A stretch of DNA of 64,000 nt from Frankia sp. QA3 (GTDB lineage: Bacteria; Actinomycetota; Actinomycetes; Frankiales; Frankiaceae), in NCBI RefSeq assembly GCF_000262465.1, contig NZ_CM001489.1, forward strand, positions 1,882,903 through 1,946,902, given 5' to 3'. Made by a program: the position numbers and the translations under genes. Positions 17,447 through 25,874 of this stretch are shown one piece after another. Positions within the stretch are counted from its first letter, which is position 1, and every line of letters begins with the position of its first letter. Below the pieces are notes generated by a model that was not told where the DNA came from, did no database searches, and saw nothing but the letters and a program-made list of their open reading frames with translations.

Positions 17447-18667
17447 ATGTCTGGTCGACGACGGCTAGGGATGTGGGCGGTGGTGTTGGCCGCAGGCGGG
17501 GTCGTGGCCCTGCCGGCTGCGGCCACCGCCGCCCCGGCTTGGGAGACGGCATCCGGGTCGCAGCACACCCTGGCGGACCCTGACACGGCACAGGCCTGGG
17601 GCTTCAACGGCGGCGGGCAGCTGGGGAACGGCACCATCGCCAACAGCTCGATACCTGTCCCGGTCACCGGTGCCACGGGTCTTACCGGTCTCAGAGCCAT
17701 CGCCGCCGGGGGCGGCGGCGGGTACGCGCTGCGCCGGGACGGCACCGTCTGGGCCTGGGGCCTCAACAACGTCGGGCAGCTGGGGAACGGCACCACCACC
17801 GACAGCGTCGTGCCCGTCCGGGTCGCTGGCCTCACCCATGTCAGAGCCATCGCCGCCGGGGGCGGCGGCGGGTACGCGCTGCGCCGGGACGGCACCGTCT
17901 GGGCCTGGGGCCTCAACGGCGTCGGGCAGCTGGGAAACAACACCACCACCGACAGCGTCGTGCCCGTCCGGGTCACGGGCCTCACCGATGTCAGAGCCAT
18001 CGCCGCCGGCTCCTTCAGCGGGTACGCGCTGCGCCGGGACGGCACCGTCTGGGCCTGGGGCCTCAACGGCGACGGACGGCTGGGGAACGGCACCACCACC
18101 ACCAGCTTGCTACCTGTCCTGGTCCCGGGCCTTACCGATGTCAGAGCCATCGCCGTCGGCGACGGAGGCGGGTACGCGCTGCGCTGGGACGGCACCGTCT
18201 GGGCCTGGGGCCGCAACAACGTCGGGCAGCTGGGGAACGGCACCACCACCAGCCTGGTCCCCGTCCCCGTCCCGGGCCTTACCGATGTCAGAGCCATCGC
18301 CGCCGGCGCCTCCAGCGGGTACGCGCTGCGCTGGGACGGCACCGTCTGGGCCTGGGGCCGCAACAACGTCGGGCAGCTGGGGAACGGCACCACCACCACC
18401 AGCCTGGTCCCCGTCCCCGTCAGCGGCACCACTGGCCTGATCGGTGCCACAGCCATTGCCGGCGGCGGCGGAGGCGGGTACGCGCTGCGCTGGGACGGCA
18501 CCGTCTGGGCCTGGGGCCTCAACAACGTCGGGCAGCTGGGGAACGGCACCACCACCGACAGCGTCGTGCCCGTCCCCGTCAGCGGCATCACCAGTGCCAC
18601 AGCCATCGCCGGCGGCACCCTCGCCGGATACGCGATCGTCAGCGACTGGGACTGGGACTGGGAGTAG
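17447..18667 (+). CDS. secreted RCC1-repeat beta-propeller protein
   Basis: A 406-residue protein with a Sec signal peptide (about 1-28: Arg-rich start, hydrophobic core, cleavage near ATAAP). Seven WGxNxxGQLGNG motifs are spaced by about 49-53 residues, the blade number of an RCC1 propeller. Blades share GYALRRDGTVWAWG and V-P-V-x-GLTDVRAIAAG almost word for word, and the underlying DNA is also nearly identical, pointing to recent copy-and-paste expansion or gene conversion. It ends in an odd WDWDWE tail encoded by repeated GACTGG. GAGGAG precedes ATG 17447. RCC1 propellers act as protein or surface-ligand binders; the partner is unknown. No cell-wall anchor is visible. Confidence 0.92.
   Translation: MSGRRRLGMWAVVLAAGGVVALPAAATAAPAWETASGSQHTLADPDTAQAWGFNGGGQLGNGTIANSSIPVPVTGATGLTGLRAIAAGGGGGYALRRDGTVWAWGLNNVGQLGNGTTTDSVVPVRVAGLTHVRAIAAGGGGGYALRRDGTVWAWGLNGVGQLGNNTTTDSVVPVRVTGLTDVRAIAAGSFSGYALRRDGTVWAWGLNGDGRLGNGTTTTSLLPVLVPGLTDVRAIAVGDGGGYALRWDGTVWAWGRNNVGQLGNGTTTSLVPVPVPGLTDVRAIAAGASSGYALRWDGTVWAWGRNNVGQLGNGTTTTSLVPVPVSGTTGLIGATAIAGGGGGGYALRWDGTVWAWGLNNVGQLGNGTTTDSVVPVPVSGITSATAIAGGTLAGYAIVSDWDWDWE
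17723..18640 (+). repeat. tandem about 150-bp repeats inside the RCC1 gene
   Basis: Copies starting at TACGCGCTGCGC occur at 17723, 17873, 18023, 18173, 18320 and 18479, with periods of 150, 150, 150, 147 and 159 bp. A diverged last copy is near 18627. Changes fall mostly between the conserved WAWG and GTTT segments. Confidence 0.9.
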
Positions 18668-18773
18668 GCCAGCTGACCGGGCTGAACCAGCTGGTTCCCG
18701 ATACCGCACACGCAGAGTCGTGAGCGGCCGGTGGCCATCCGAACCGACACCGGGGACCGTCCGCTGTCCACGG

Positions 18774-18807
18774 CGCTGTCGGCCGCGGTCCGCCGTGGCC
18801 GACAGCG
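18774..18807. terminator. hairpin after the RCC1 gene
   Basis: An 11-bp stem, CGCTGTCGGCC paired with GGCCGACAGCG, with a 12-base loop. It lies between convergent genes (RCC1 on plus, PHP on minus). The rest of 18668-18975 holds nothing recognisable. Confidence 0.5.
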
Positions 18808-18975
18808 GCGACGATGACCGTCCCACCGTGACCCGCGCCGATGAAGGGACCAACTGGGCCGTCCCTGGCTGTTCCAGCCCCAAGGATCGGTCGTCCGCGG
18901 CGGCCTGCTCGGCTTCTGCGAGCGCCCGGTAGAGAGGAGGCGACGGGCGGGACTACGCGGCGTCCCGCCCCTGCG

Positions 18976-19860
18976 CTAGGGCGTGTGTCGAGTTGTGATC
19001 TGTCTGTGGGATTTGTCCTTGGGGCAGGGCATGATCCGGTAGACCTTCGTGTATGACGCGGGTGCAGGTGACGGACGACGATGGCGTAGATGTGCGTCGC
19101 GTCGGTGGTGTCTTCGGTGGTGTCTGTCGATGGTGACGTCCATGCCCGCCACGCCTATGGTGTTGATGGTGACTCCGGTCGAGGCGTAGAACCGGCCGTC
19201 ACGGACCGCGTTGACGATGGAGTCGACGGTCAGGTCGGCGGCGCACGCCACGATCCAGGCCTTGTTGGCGCCCGCGGCCACGACGCTGCAGTCACCGGCC
19301 ACACCCCAGATCCGCTCTCCGTCCTGGAGCAGGCGGTCCCAGTGGTCGAAGGCGAACGGGCTGTGGTGGGGATCCGGGCGTTGCAGGTACCAGCCGTTCA
19401 CAATCTCGAGGGCGTTGACGCCGACACAGTCCCGGATTCGCAGTGTGCCGGGGTAGGTGGGATGCAGGAGCACGACGAGGGAGTCGGCGTCGACGCGGGC
19501 GCACTCGACGATCTCCGGTAACGAGGCGGGCATGGTGACGTGCTCCGACTCGGAGGGATTCACGTGGCCGAGGTGCTGATGGGTGGTGACGCAGTGCTCG
19601 TCCAGCTCCGCCCCTGGGATGACCAGCACGCCGTAGGCGTTGAGCTGTTCGGCGTCGATGTCGGCCTGCGTCGTGTACACGTTCTGTTCGGAGAACATCA
19701 CGAAGTCGTGCCCGTTGTTTCGATAGTCGTGCAGGATCTCCGGCCGCGGTCGTCCTTGGGGCCCGCCCGGGTAGACCTCGGCGTGCTTGCTGTGGACGTG
19801 CAGCGATCCCTTGTACCAGTGCCCCTCGTCGAGCGTGGAGTACGGGCTGTCCAGGTTCAC
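18976..19860 (-). CDS. second PHP-domain protein, C-terminus probably frameshifted
   Basis: A PHP-superfamily hydrolase-like protein. GSLHVHSKH is the first metal motif, then HDFVMFSEQN, GAELDEH, VLLHPTYPG and WGVAGDCS. I choose GTG 19860 (MNLDSPYSTLDEGHWYKG); frame further upstream is unconserved. After GMDVTID (around 19137) the residues become His/Arg-rich nonsense, while the neighbouring frame continues plausibly as TTEDTTDATHIYAIV. A single-base frameshift probably destroyed the last part of the beta tail. Distantly like the PHP protein at 11913, with the same FYASTG/YYASTG segment. Catalytic part intact; activity uncertain. Confidence 0.75.
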   Translation of the reverse strand: MNLDSPYSTLDEGHWYKGSLHVHSKHAEVYPGGPQGRPRPEILHDYRNNGHDFVMFSEQNVYTTQADIDAEQLNAYGVLVIPGAELDEHCVTTHQHLGHVNPSESEHVTMPASLPEIVECARVDADSLVVLLHPTYPGTLRIRDCVGVNALEIVNGWYLQRPDPHHSPFAFDHWDRLLQDGERIWGVAGDCSVVAAGANKAWIVACAADLTVDSIVNAVRDGRFYASTGVTINTIGVAGMDVTIDRHHRRHHRRDAHLRHRRPSPAPASYTKVYRIMPCPKDKSHRQITTRHTP

Positions 19861-20007
19861 CCGCCAATTCTGGCACGCCGGCCGATCAGCCGAGGGAGGG
19901 AATGCGGCCGCGACGCTCGCCAGGAGGCGCCCCGGCCGAGTCGGCCGGGGGGCACCGGCGGTGGGGTGACGCACATCCCGCCGGTGCGCACCCCAGTAGA
20001 GCCACAT

Positions 20008-20481
20008 TCACCCAGAAACGGCCGCCTCGGCAAGACGTTCAGCTCCTTCGAGGCAGGCGGCGCCGAGCTCACCCTCTGCAAGTCGGGAGCCGACGGAAGC
20101 CAACGCGATGGCCCCGATGACACGTCCAGTTTGGACCACCCATGGATCCGGCAGCGGACCGTCACCCGGACGGGGGCCAGGCCACGGCCACGGCCACTTT
20201 CGGGGCCAGGGGGTCGCGCACCAGTCATCGACCCATTCTTGCAGAAAGCCGACCGACGATTTCCCGCGCACGTCCGACTCGACCGCGAGGCGCACGACAT
20301 CATGCGCCATCGCGACCGCGGCGATCTGAAAGGCGTCCGGGGGCGGACCCGGCGGGAGTGGCTGTGGATTTAGGGAAACGAGATCCGTCCGCGCTTGGAC
20401 ACGCGGCCCAGTCGGGAGGATCCCCTCCCAAACTTGTGGATGGATTCTGGCGATAATAGACAGCAACGAAGCCGCGCTCAT
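20008..20481 (-). CDS. conserved hypothetical protein with NPQPLPP motif
   Basis: A 157-residue protein not assigned to a functional family. Visible features are SLNPQPLPPGPPPDAF near residue 37, a helical stretch AAVAMAHDVVRLAVESD, a Trp/Pro-rich loop (PWPRKWPWPWPGPRPGDGP) and a helical C-terminus. The NPQPLPP motif recurs in uncharacterised proteins of many bacteria. ATG 20481 has GGAG just upstream, within the stop region of the preceding gene, so the pair is an operon. No signal peptide. Confidence 0.75.
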   Translation of the reverse strand: MSAASLLSIIARIHPQVWEGILPTGPRVQARTDLVSLNPQPLPPGPPPDAFQIAAVAMAHDVVRLAVESDVRGKSSVGFLQEWVDDWCATPWPRKWPWPWPGPRPGDGPLPDPWVVQTGRVIGAIALASVGSRLAEGELGAACLEGAERLAEAAVSG

Positions 20482-20490
20482 GACGTCTCC

Positions 20491-20766
20491 TCATTTCGCC
20501 CACTTGGCGATGACGTAATCCAACCCTCTCGGTTGTGGCTTGCCGTTGTAGATGGCGCTGTATCCGAGGTGGGTGGCGGACCGTTCGATGTTCTCGGATG
20601 CCAAGGGGTTGCCTCCATGATTTTTGTTGGCATCTTCTGGTAGTGCAACGTCGGACATCCGACAGGCAGGCTGCCATTCGAGCAGATCCGCCGGAACGTG
20701 TGGTGACTGGTGTGCTCGCCTATCGGGTTTCGGCTTCACCGCGCAACCGGCCGCCGACGATGGCAT
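20491..20766 (-). CDS. small hypothetical protein upstream of the NPQPLPP gene
   Basis: Ends nine bases before the start of the next gene and ends in SAIYNGKPQPRGLDYVIAKWAK. The true start is unclear: ATG 20766 and ATG 20658 are both in frame. The same frame stays open to about 20905 and reads ENLTPDEQARAELADELAQEV, and ATG 20896 with GAAGGA upstream is one base out of frame with it. The gene may therefore start at 20896 and carry a frameshift. No family recognised. GC content is lower than its surroundings. Confidence 0.45.
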   Translation of the reverse strand: MPSSAAGCAVKPKPDRRAHQSPHVPADLLEWQPACRMSDVALPEDANKNHGGNPLASENIERSATHLGYSAIYNGKPQPRGLDYVIAKWAK

Positions 20767-20930
20767 CGGCTGGTAAGGAGGTCGCGTCGCGGTGACTTCC
20801 TGCGCCAGCTCGTCAGCGAGCTCGGCGCGTGCCTGCTCGTCGGGGGTGAGGTTCTCGCGTCTGCGGGCTGTGTCAGCTGCGGGTGGAGTCGCTCATGTTC
20901 AGGTTTCCTTCGGGGTGAAGGAGATGGGGG

Positions 20931-21285
20931 TCAGACCCGGGTGGTCAGGGCGGTGAAGGCGCGGGCGTAGTCGGTGACCGTCGCGCCGCCGGCCAGCGCG
21001 ACGCGGTTGTCGATGACGAGGTAGGGCACCCCGGTCGAGTGCTTCTTCGCGGTCGCGTGCCACCTCGGCGTCGAAGCGGTTGCCAGACAGCACGTCCGAC
21101 ACCTCGCCCGCGTCCATGCCGCCGGCCACGGCCGACCTGGTGAGCTCCGCGGGATCGAACGGGTTGATGGTTCCGCCGAAATAGCCTCGCTGGAGCTGGG
21201 TGAACCAGGACGCGTCCAGCCCGTGGGTCCTGGCGAGCTGCAGGACGCGCGGTACATCGTGGGTGTTGGCAGCAAGCCGGTCCGT
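20931..21285 (-). pseudogene. truncated, frameshifted DsbA/FrnE-family oxidoreductase
   Basis: Minus-strand reading gives LQLARTHGLDASWFTQLQRGYF, then NPFDPAELTRSAVAGG, DAEVARDREEALDRG and, one frame over, VPYLVIDNRVALAGGATV. This is the helical insert and cis-Pro region of FrnE-like thioredoxin-fold proteins. The N-terminal part with the CxxC active site is missing, and a frameshift lies near 21035. The divergent TetR gene begins where the lost N-terminus should be. Confidence 0.75.
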
Positions 21286-21358
21286 TGTGGGGAACCTCCC
21301 CCACCTAGGAAGCCGCCGCGAAGTGGGGAAGATCGTCCGTTTGGGTTAGGATGGACGC

Positions 21359-21994
21359 GTGACGACTGGCGGCAGCAGCCCGAGCAAGCCGTTGCGGGCC
21401 GACGCGGAACGCAACCGGTCCGCCATCCTGGCTGCCGCGGCGCGGCTGCTGGCCAAGAACGGCCTGTCGGTGTCACTGGACGACGTGGCCGCGGAGGCCG
21501 GCGTCGGAAGCGCGACCCTCTACCGGCGCTTCAGCAGCAGAGACGAGCTCGCCTCGGACGTCCTCGGGCAACAGATGGCCGAGTACGTCGCCCGGACCGA
21601 AGCAGAACTGGCCCGGTCCCAGGACGACCCGTGGGGGGCCCTGACGTCGTACACCCACTTCGTGGTGGAACACCAGATCGCCGATCGCGCCTTCGCCGAG
21701 GTCCTCTCCTCGCCCGGGCTGGGCACCGCCGCGCTTCGAGAAGACCTCGATCGGACCTACCGAGACCTGCAGGCCATCGTCCAGAACGCCCTGGACGCCA
21801 AGGTTGTGCGACCGGACATGCACTGCAGCGACCTGCTCATGCTCTTCCGCGCGGTCAACGGCCTCATCGCAGCGGACGCCGAAACGGCCACAGAGGCGTG
21901 GCCACGGCTCGTAGCCACCTTCCTCGCGGCCTGGAGGAGCGACGGCCCTGCGCTGCCGCCGGTGTCCGCGGTGTGGGATCGGACAGAGGCCTAA
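21359..21994 (+). CDS. TetR-family transcriptional regulator
   Basis: A 211-residue regulator. Helix-turn-helix (about 18-62) reads NRSAILAAAARLLAKNG, then SLDDVAAEAGVGSATLYRRFSSRDEL. The C-terminal helical domain (SbtR-like) includes LLMLFRAVNGLIAADAE. The start is GTG 21359; an imperfect inverted repeat, CGTCC and GGACG, flanks 21334-21357 just before it and may be its operator. It faces the broken DsbA gene, which was probably its former target. Confidence 0.9.
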   Translation: MTTGGSSPSKPLRADAERNRSAILAAAARLLAKNGLSVSLDDVAAEAGVGSATLYRRFSSRDELASDVLGQQMAEYVARTEAELARSQDDPWGALTSYTHFVVEHQIADRAFAEVLSSPGLGTAALREDLDRTYRDLQAIVQNALDAKVVRPDMHCSDLLMLFRAVNGLIAADAETATEAWPRLVATFLAAWRSDGPALPPVSAVWDRTEA

Positions 21995-22220
21995 CCCGGA
22001 TCTTTCCTCGGCGGCCCTGCCTGAGGCGTGGGCCACACGATCATCGGCCTGTCCACCGACGCGGCCGGAACCCTGCCCTCTACCGGGGCCGGTCTCACCC
22101 GACCTCCGCGAACTTCATGCCGCCGGCAGCCGGATAGATCATCGCCGTTTACGGCTGGTGACACGTTTCTTACCGGCACTCCTGGTGGCGTCGGCGTCGA
22201 GGGAGACCATCGCCTCGTCG

Positions 22221-22256
22221 CTGCCCCGCCCGGCGAGGTGTCGCCGGGCGGGGCAG
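22221..22256. terminator. strong bidirectional hairpin
   Basis: A perfect 16-bp GC stem (22221-22236 with 22241-22256) and a GGTG loop. It lies between the convergent TetR and PPOX genes. It is the strongest hairpin noticed in the window. Confidence 0.8.
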
Positions 22257-22276
22257 CTGCGGGTCTCGGCGCGGGG

Positions 22277-22714
22277 TCAGGGGCCGTAGATGCGGGTGGG
22301 GGTGAGGAACACCGCGGTGCGGCGCTGTTCGGCCATGACCCGGTCGTAGGTGTGCCAGTCGTCGTGGGTGCCGCCGGCGGCGAGGAAGACCTCGCGCAGC
22401 AGCAGCCGCAGCCGTACGGCGTCGACGCCGGGGCGCGGGTCGTCGGGGCCGATGATCTCCGCGGTGCCCTCGACGGTGGCCCACCGCCAGCCCGAGCGCA
22501 CGGTGGCGCTGGCCTGCGGGCGGGCCCGCAGGTGGGCGAGCTTGACCGCGCCGTACGTCACGAACGCGACGACCTCGATGTCGGTGAGTGGATGACGCAT
22601 GAAGGCGATGTTGACGACGGATGCCTGGATGCCGCCGTCGTCGCGCAGCGTCGAGATGACGGCGAGCCCGCTCTCGGCGCGGCTGAGGGCGGCGGCGTCC
22701 TCGAAGGTGGTCAC
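22277..22714 (-). CDS. PPOX-class (F420/FMN-dependent) oxidoreductase-like protein
   Basis: A 145-residue split-barrel flavin/F420-binding protein of the pyridoxamine-phosphate-oxidase superfamily, Rv1155-like. It reads LAVISTLRDDGGIQASVVN, then VAFVTYGAVKLAHLRARPQASATV and TVEGTAEIIGPDD. I choose GTG 22714 with AAGGGTG upstream; ATG 22768 would add 18 unconserved residues. It is likely cytoplasmic, and the substrate is unknown. Confidence 0.85.
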   Translation of the reverse strand: MTTFEDAAALSRAESGLAVISTLRDDGGIQASVVNIAFMRHPLTDIEVVAFVTYGAVKLAHLRARPQASATVRSGWRWATVEGTAEIIGPDDPRPGVDAVRLRLLLREVFLAAGGTHDDWHTYDRVMAEQRRTAVFLTPTRIYGP

Positions 22715-22949
22715 GGCTTGTTCACCCTTCGTCGCGATGGTCGGGGTCCGACCGCGCGGCCTCGTCACTATCCGTCCTTGTGGTTACGATTTCCACCGTA
22801 TCGGTCAGCCGGGGGTGACCGGTGTCGCCTGCCGGCCGCGGCGGGCGCGGCGCCGGCGGCGCAGGCGGGCCGGGTGCGTGCCGGTGCCTGCGGCGACGTA
22901 GAAATGTCCTGGTGGGAGGCTCCGACGGGGGCGAGGTCGGGAGGCCGGG

Positions 22950-23639
22950 ATGAGTGGTGCGCACGGCCCGATCGGTGGGGTGCGGGGCCCACGGGTGGTG
23001 TCGGTCAACGTCGGTCTGCCCCGCGCCGTCCCCACCGACGACGGCGGCGAGGTGCTCACCGCGATCTGGAAGGAACCCGTCGCCGGGCGGGTCGCGGTGC
23101 GCCGGGGCAACCTCGACGGCGACCGCCAGGCCGACCTGGTCCACCACGGCGGTGCGGACAAGGCCGTCTACGCCTACGCGCAGGAGGATCTCGCCTGGTG
23201 GGCGGGGGAGCTGGGCCGCGCCGTGCCGGCGGGGGCGTTCGGGGAGAACCTGACCATCGCCGGGCTGGACGTGGCCGGGGTCGTCGTCGGCGAGGTGTGG
23301 TCGGTCGGGTCGGCGCGGTTGCAGGTCGCCCAGCCGCGCATCCCGTGTTTCAAGCTCGGGATCCGCTTCGCCGACCGCAGCCTGCCGCGGCGCTTCGCCG
23401 CCGCCGGGCGGCCGGGGATCTACCTGCGGGTCCTGGCCGAGGGCGAGCTGGGGGCGGGGGACGCCATCGAGGTCACACCCGGGGCGCCGCAGGCGGTCGG
23501 GGTCGCGGCACTCGCCCGCGCCTACCACGGGCGCGATGCGCAGCTGGCCGCGGCGGTGCTGCGCGCCCCCGACCTGCCGGCGTTCTGGTACGACTGGGCC
23601 CGCGACCGGACGGCGCCGCGGGGGCGGGACCGCCCCTGA
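22950..23639 (+). CDS. MOSC-domain protein (YiiM-like)
   Basis: A 229-residue MOSC protein, the family that handles sulfur/molybdenum-cofactor chemistry and N-hydroxylated base reduction. It contains VHHGGADKAVYAYAQED, GAFGENLTI, and the conserved-Cys segment QPRIPCFKLGIRF, followed by a YiiM-like C-terminal helix region. It starts at ATG 22950 about 235 bp from the divergent PPOX gene. All key motifs look intact. Confidence 0.92.
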   Translation: MSGAHGPIGGVRGPRVVSVNVGLPRAVPTDDGGEVLTAIWKEPVAGRVAVRRGNLDGDRQADLVHHGGADKAVYAYAQEDLAWWAGELGRAVPAGAFGENLTIAGLDVAGVVVGEVWSVGSARLQVAQPRIPCFKLGIRFADRSLPRRFAAAGRPGIYLRVLAEGELGAGDAIEVTPGAPQAVGVAALARAYHGRDAQLAAAVLRAPDLPAFWYDWARDRTAPRGRDRP

Positions 23640-23740
23640 CCGATCGCCCCTGACCGATCGCCGCGGACGGTGGCAACGTTCATCGGACATTCACGGTCAC
23701 GGTCCGCATTCCGACTGCGCCGCAGGGGAACGTGTGATCC

Positions 23741-24631
23741 ATGCCTTTGACTTTGATCACCGGGACCTATCGGGTGGTGGGCGCCTCGCCGGACGGCGAC
23801 TCGGTCCGCTTCTACCCGCACAATCCGCAGGCGTTTCGCCGGGCGGGCATCACGGTGAAGGCCAACCGGGCGGGTGGCGTGCAGCTGCGCCTGGACGCCA
23901 TCGACGCCCTGGAGACGCACTACGCCCCGCCGCACGCCGCCCGGCAATGGCATCAGCGCGCCGAGTTCGGTCGGGGCGCCGCCGACGCCCTGCTGCACGA
24001 ACTGGGTTTCCGTGACGTCACCCGCGACGCCCGCGGCACCGTCACCGCCGCCACGCCCACCCAGACCGACGGGTACATCCTCACCCGCTTCGCCGACAAG
24101 TACGGCCGGGCCGTCGCGATGGCCTTCGCCGGTGCGCCGCCGGCGGGCACCAAGGACGGCGCCGCGGTGTTCCTCGACGTCGACGGGCTGCACCGGTCGG
24201 TCAACCACCGGCTGCTGGCCGCCGGCTGGGTGTACCCGACGTTCTATTCGAAGCTGTACGTCGACCTGCGCGCCGATCTCGCCGCGACCACCGAGGCGGT
24301 GCGCCGGGCGGCCACCGGTATCTGGAAGCTCGACGCCACCACGTCCGGATTCACCGTCACCTCCCGCGAGCAGCTCACCGACGATCTGGTGATCCTGCCG
24401 AAGCTGTTCCGCCGGCTGGCGGAATATCTGACCCTGGATGAGACCGGCGGGGTGGACCTGGCCGGTTTCGCCGACTTCCTCGCCACCGGCGACGACAGGC
24501 TGTTCACCGTCCCCGCGGGACACGCCACCGCCCTGGACACCCTGGTCACGGTGACGACCGATCCCGCCACCGCGCAGGAGAAGGTCACCCTCACCGTCCC
24601 CCCGGAGCGCATCGTCTTCCTCGAAGGCTGA
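23741..24631 (+). CDS. staphylococcal-nuclease-like (TNase fold) protein
   Basis: A 296-residue protein. The N-terminal part (about 5-150) reads TYRVVGASPDGDSVRFYP, then VQLRLDAIDALETHY and later AVAMAFAG, like the OB-fold of thermonuclease homologues (D-G-D-S, then R-L-x-I-D-A-x-E). The typical downstream catalytic Arg/Glu are not obvious, so nuclease activity is doubtful. The remainder is a helical region peculiar to this actinobacterial family. No signal peptide. It is 101 bp after the MOSC gene. Confidence 0.6.
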   Translation: MPLTLITGTYRVVGASPDGDSVRFYPHNPQAFRRAGITVKANRAGGVQLRLDAIDALETHYAPPHAARQWHQRAEFGRGAADALLHELGFRDVTRDARGTVTAATPTQTDGYILTRFADKYGRAVAMAFAGAPPAGTKDGAAVFLDVDGLHRSVNHRLLAAGWVYPTFYSKLYVDLRADLAATTEAVRRAATGIWKLDATTSGFTVTSREQLTDDLVILPKLFRRLAEYLTLDETGGVDLAGFADFLATGDDRLFTVPAGHATALDTLVTVTTDPATAQEKVTLTVPPERIVFLEG

Positions 24632-24667
24632 GTCTTCCTCGAGGGCCGAGTCTTCCTCGAGGGCTGA
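24614..24667 (+). repeat. three 18-bp repeats spanning a stop codon
   Basis: GTCTTCCTCGAGGGCYGA occurs three times in tandem (24614, 24632, 24650). The first copy encodes the last residues VFLEG and the stop of the TNase-like protein. The other copies lie beyond it. Confidence 0.85.
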
Positions 24668-24689
24668 CCCACCCCGCACGGGCCGACGC

Positions 24690-24728
24690 CGGGTGGGGTG
24701 CGAGGGCGTCTGTCCCGCACCCCACCCG
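24690..24728. terminator. hairpin between convergent genes
   Basis: A 13-bp stem, with GGGTGGGGTGCG pairing to CGCACCCCACCC, and a 13-base loop. An overlapping alternative stem (CCCGCACC with GGTGCGGG) exists. It lies between the TNase-like gene and the minus-strand EamA remnant. Confidence 0.65.
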
Positions 24729-24738
24729 CGGTGCGGGA

Positions 24739-25535
24739 TCAGGAAACGGCGGTGTCACCCGCGAGGCGCGACTCGGCCCTCGCCAGAAAGACCATGGCGC
24801 ACAGCAGCAGCACGGTGCCGGCCAGCGTCGCCGCCGTGAGCTGCTCCCCGAGCAGCGTGACCGCGAGCACGGCGGCACCCACCGGCTCGATCAGCATGAT
24901 CGCTGACGCGGTGGCGGCGCGCACGACGGTCACGCCGGCGAAGTAGAGCGGATAGGCCAGCGCGGTCGGTACCGCAGTGTGGCCGCGGCGTATCCCGCGG
25001 CGGACAGCAGTGCCAGACCGGCGCCTGCCGGGCGCACGGTGGCGCCCTGATCGCCCAGGACAAGCACCGTCAGGCCGCCGACCGCCCCGGTGATCGCCAC
25101 GGCCCCGCCGCGTCCCAGCCGCTCGCCCAGCGCCCGCCGTGCGCCGAGGGCGGTGAGCACCGGCCCGGCTCCCAGCGTGACGATCGTGCCCACCGCCAGC
25201 CCGGTGATCGCGACCGCCGCGAAGTAGGCGGTCTGAAACACGGCGAGCCCTCCAGCGGTCCCCGCGCGCAGGAGCAGCCGACGGCGCCGGGGCTGGGGCT
25301 GGGGCTGGGGGCTCACGGGGGCACGGTTCGCCGCCCGAGACGCTCGCACGGCTCGTGCCATGAGCAGCAGGATCAGGCCACCGAGGAACCGCCAGAAGGA
25401 CACCGCCACCGGTCCCAGGTCGCTGGATCGGTAGACGAGGCCCACCGCCGCTCCGGTGGTGCTCCAGGTGGCACCGGCAACAGCCAGATACATCAGGCCC
25501 CGCTTGACGGGCAGGCCGGCAACAGCATTCGACAT
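24739..25535 (-). pseudogene. EamA/DMT-family transporter with internal deletion
   Basis: The N-terminal half is intact (from ATG 25535: [22 protein letters not shown], then [39 protein letters not shown]) and ends in [15 protein letters not shown]. At about 24980 the reading jumps to another frame with [33 protein letters not shown], which is the last quarter of the same family. About 60-80 residues (three helices) are missing. This was a drug/metabolite exporter of the ten-helix type and is now presumably dead. Confidence 0.8.
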
Positions 25536-25874
25536 GGTGCGCTCTCCGCGTCGGGAAATGGTCGTGTGGTCCCGTGTGCGGGCAGCACGACCAGCGCGCC
25601 GGAAGTCCTCACCCGGCGCGGCGGCCTTCCTCGGCGGCCCGCCTTACGCGGCGGGCGGGGAGAGCACTGTCGAACTCATGACGGCCACCCTAGGCGACAC
25701 CATCCGACGACCGTGTGCCGACACCGGGTTTGCTGGGCTGGATGACGGCGGCAGGACTGGACGTCAGGAATTGATCCTGGGTTCGCCTGGGCGGTCGGGG
25801 TGGATGGGTCGGGGCGCATCGTGCGGTGGAGCCGCGGTCGTGGTCGGTGGATCGGGGCGTCCTATCCTGTCCGG
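25536..25874. other. 339-bp divergent intergenic region
   Basis: It lies between the start of the EamA remnant and the MTHFR-like gene. I see no gene, repeat or clear promoter. Confidence 0.4.

Noticed and set aside
17723..18640. Regular about 150-bp repeats as a CRISPR-like array
   Set aside because: Period is far too long, the repeats are coding and in frame, and they encode RCC1 blades with a signal peptide in front.
22143..22195. Fumarylacetoacetate-hydrolase remnant (AGDTFLTGTPGGVGVEG)
   Set aside because: The match is only about 17 residues with no flanking support, so I do not list it as a feature.
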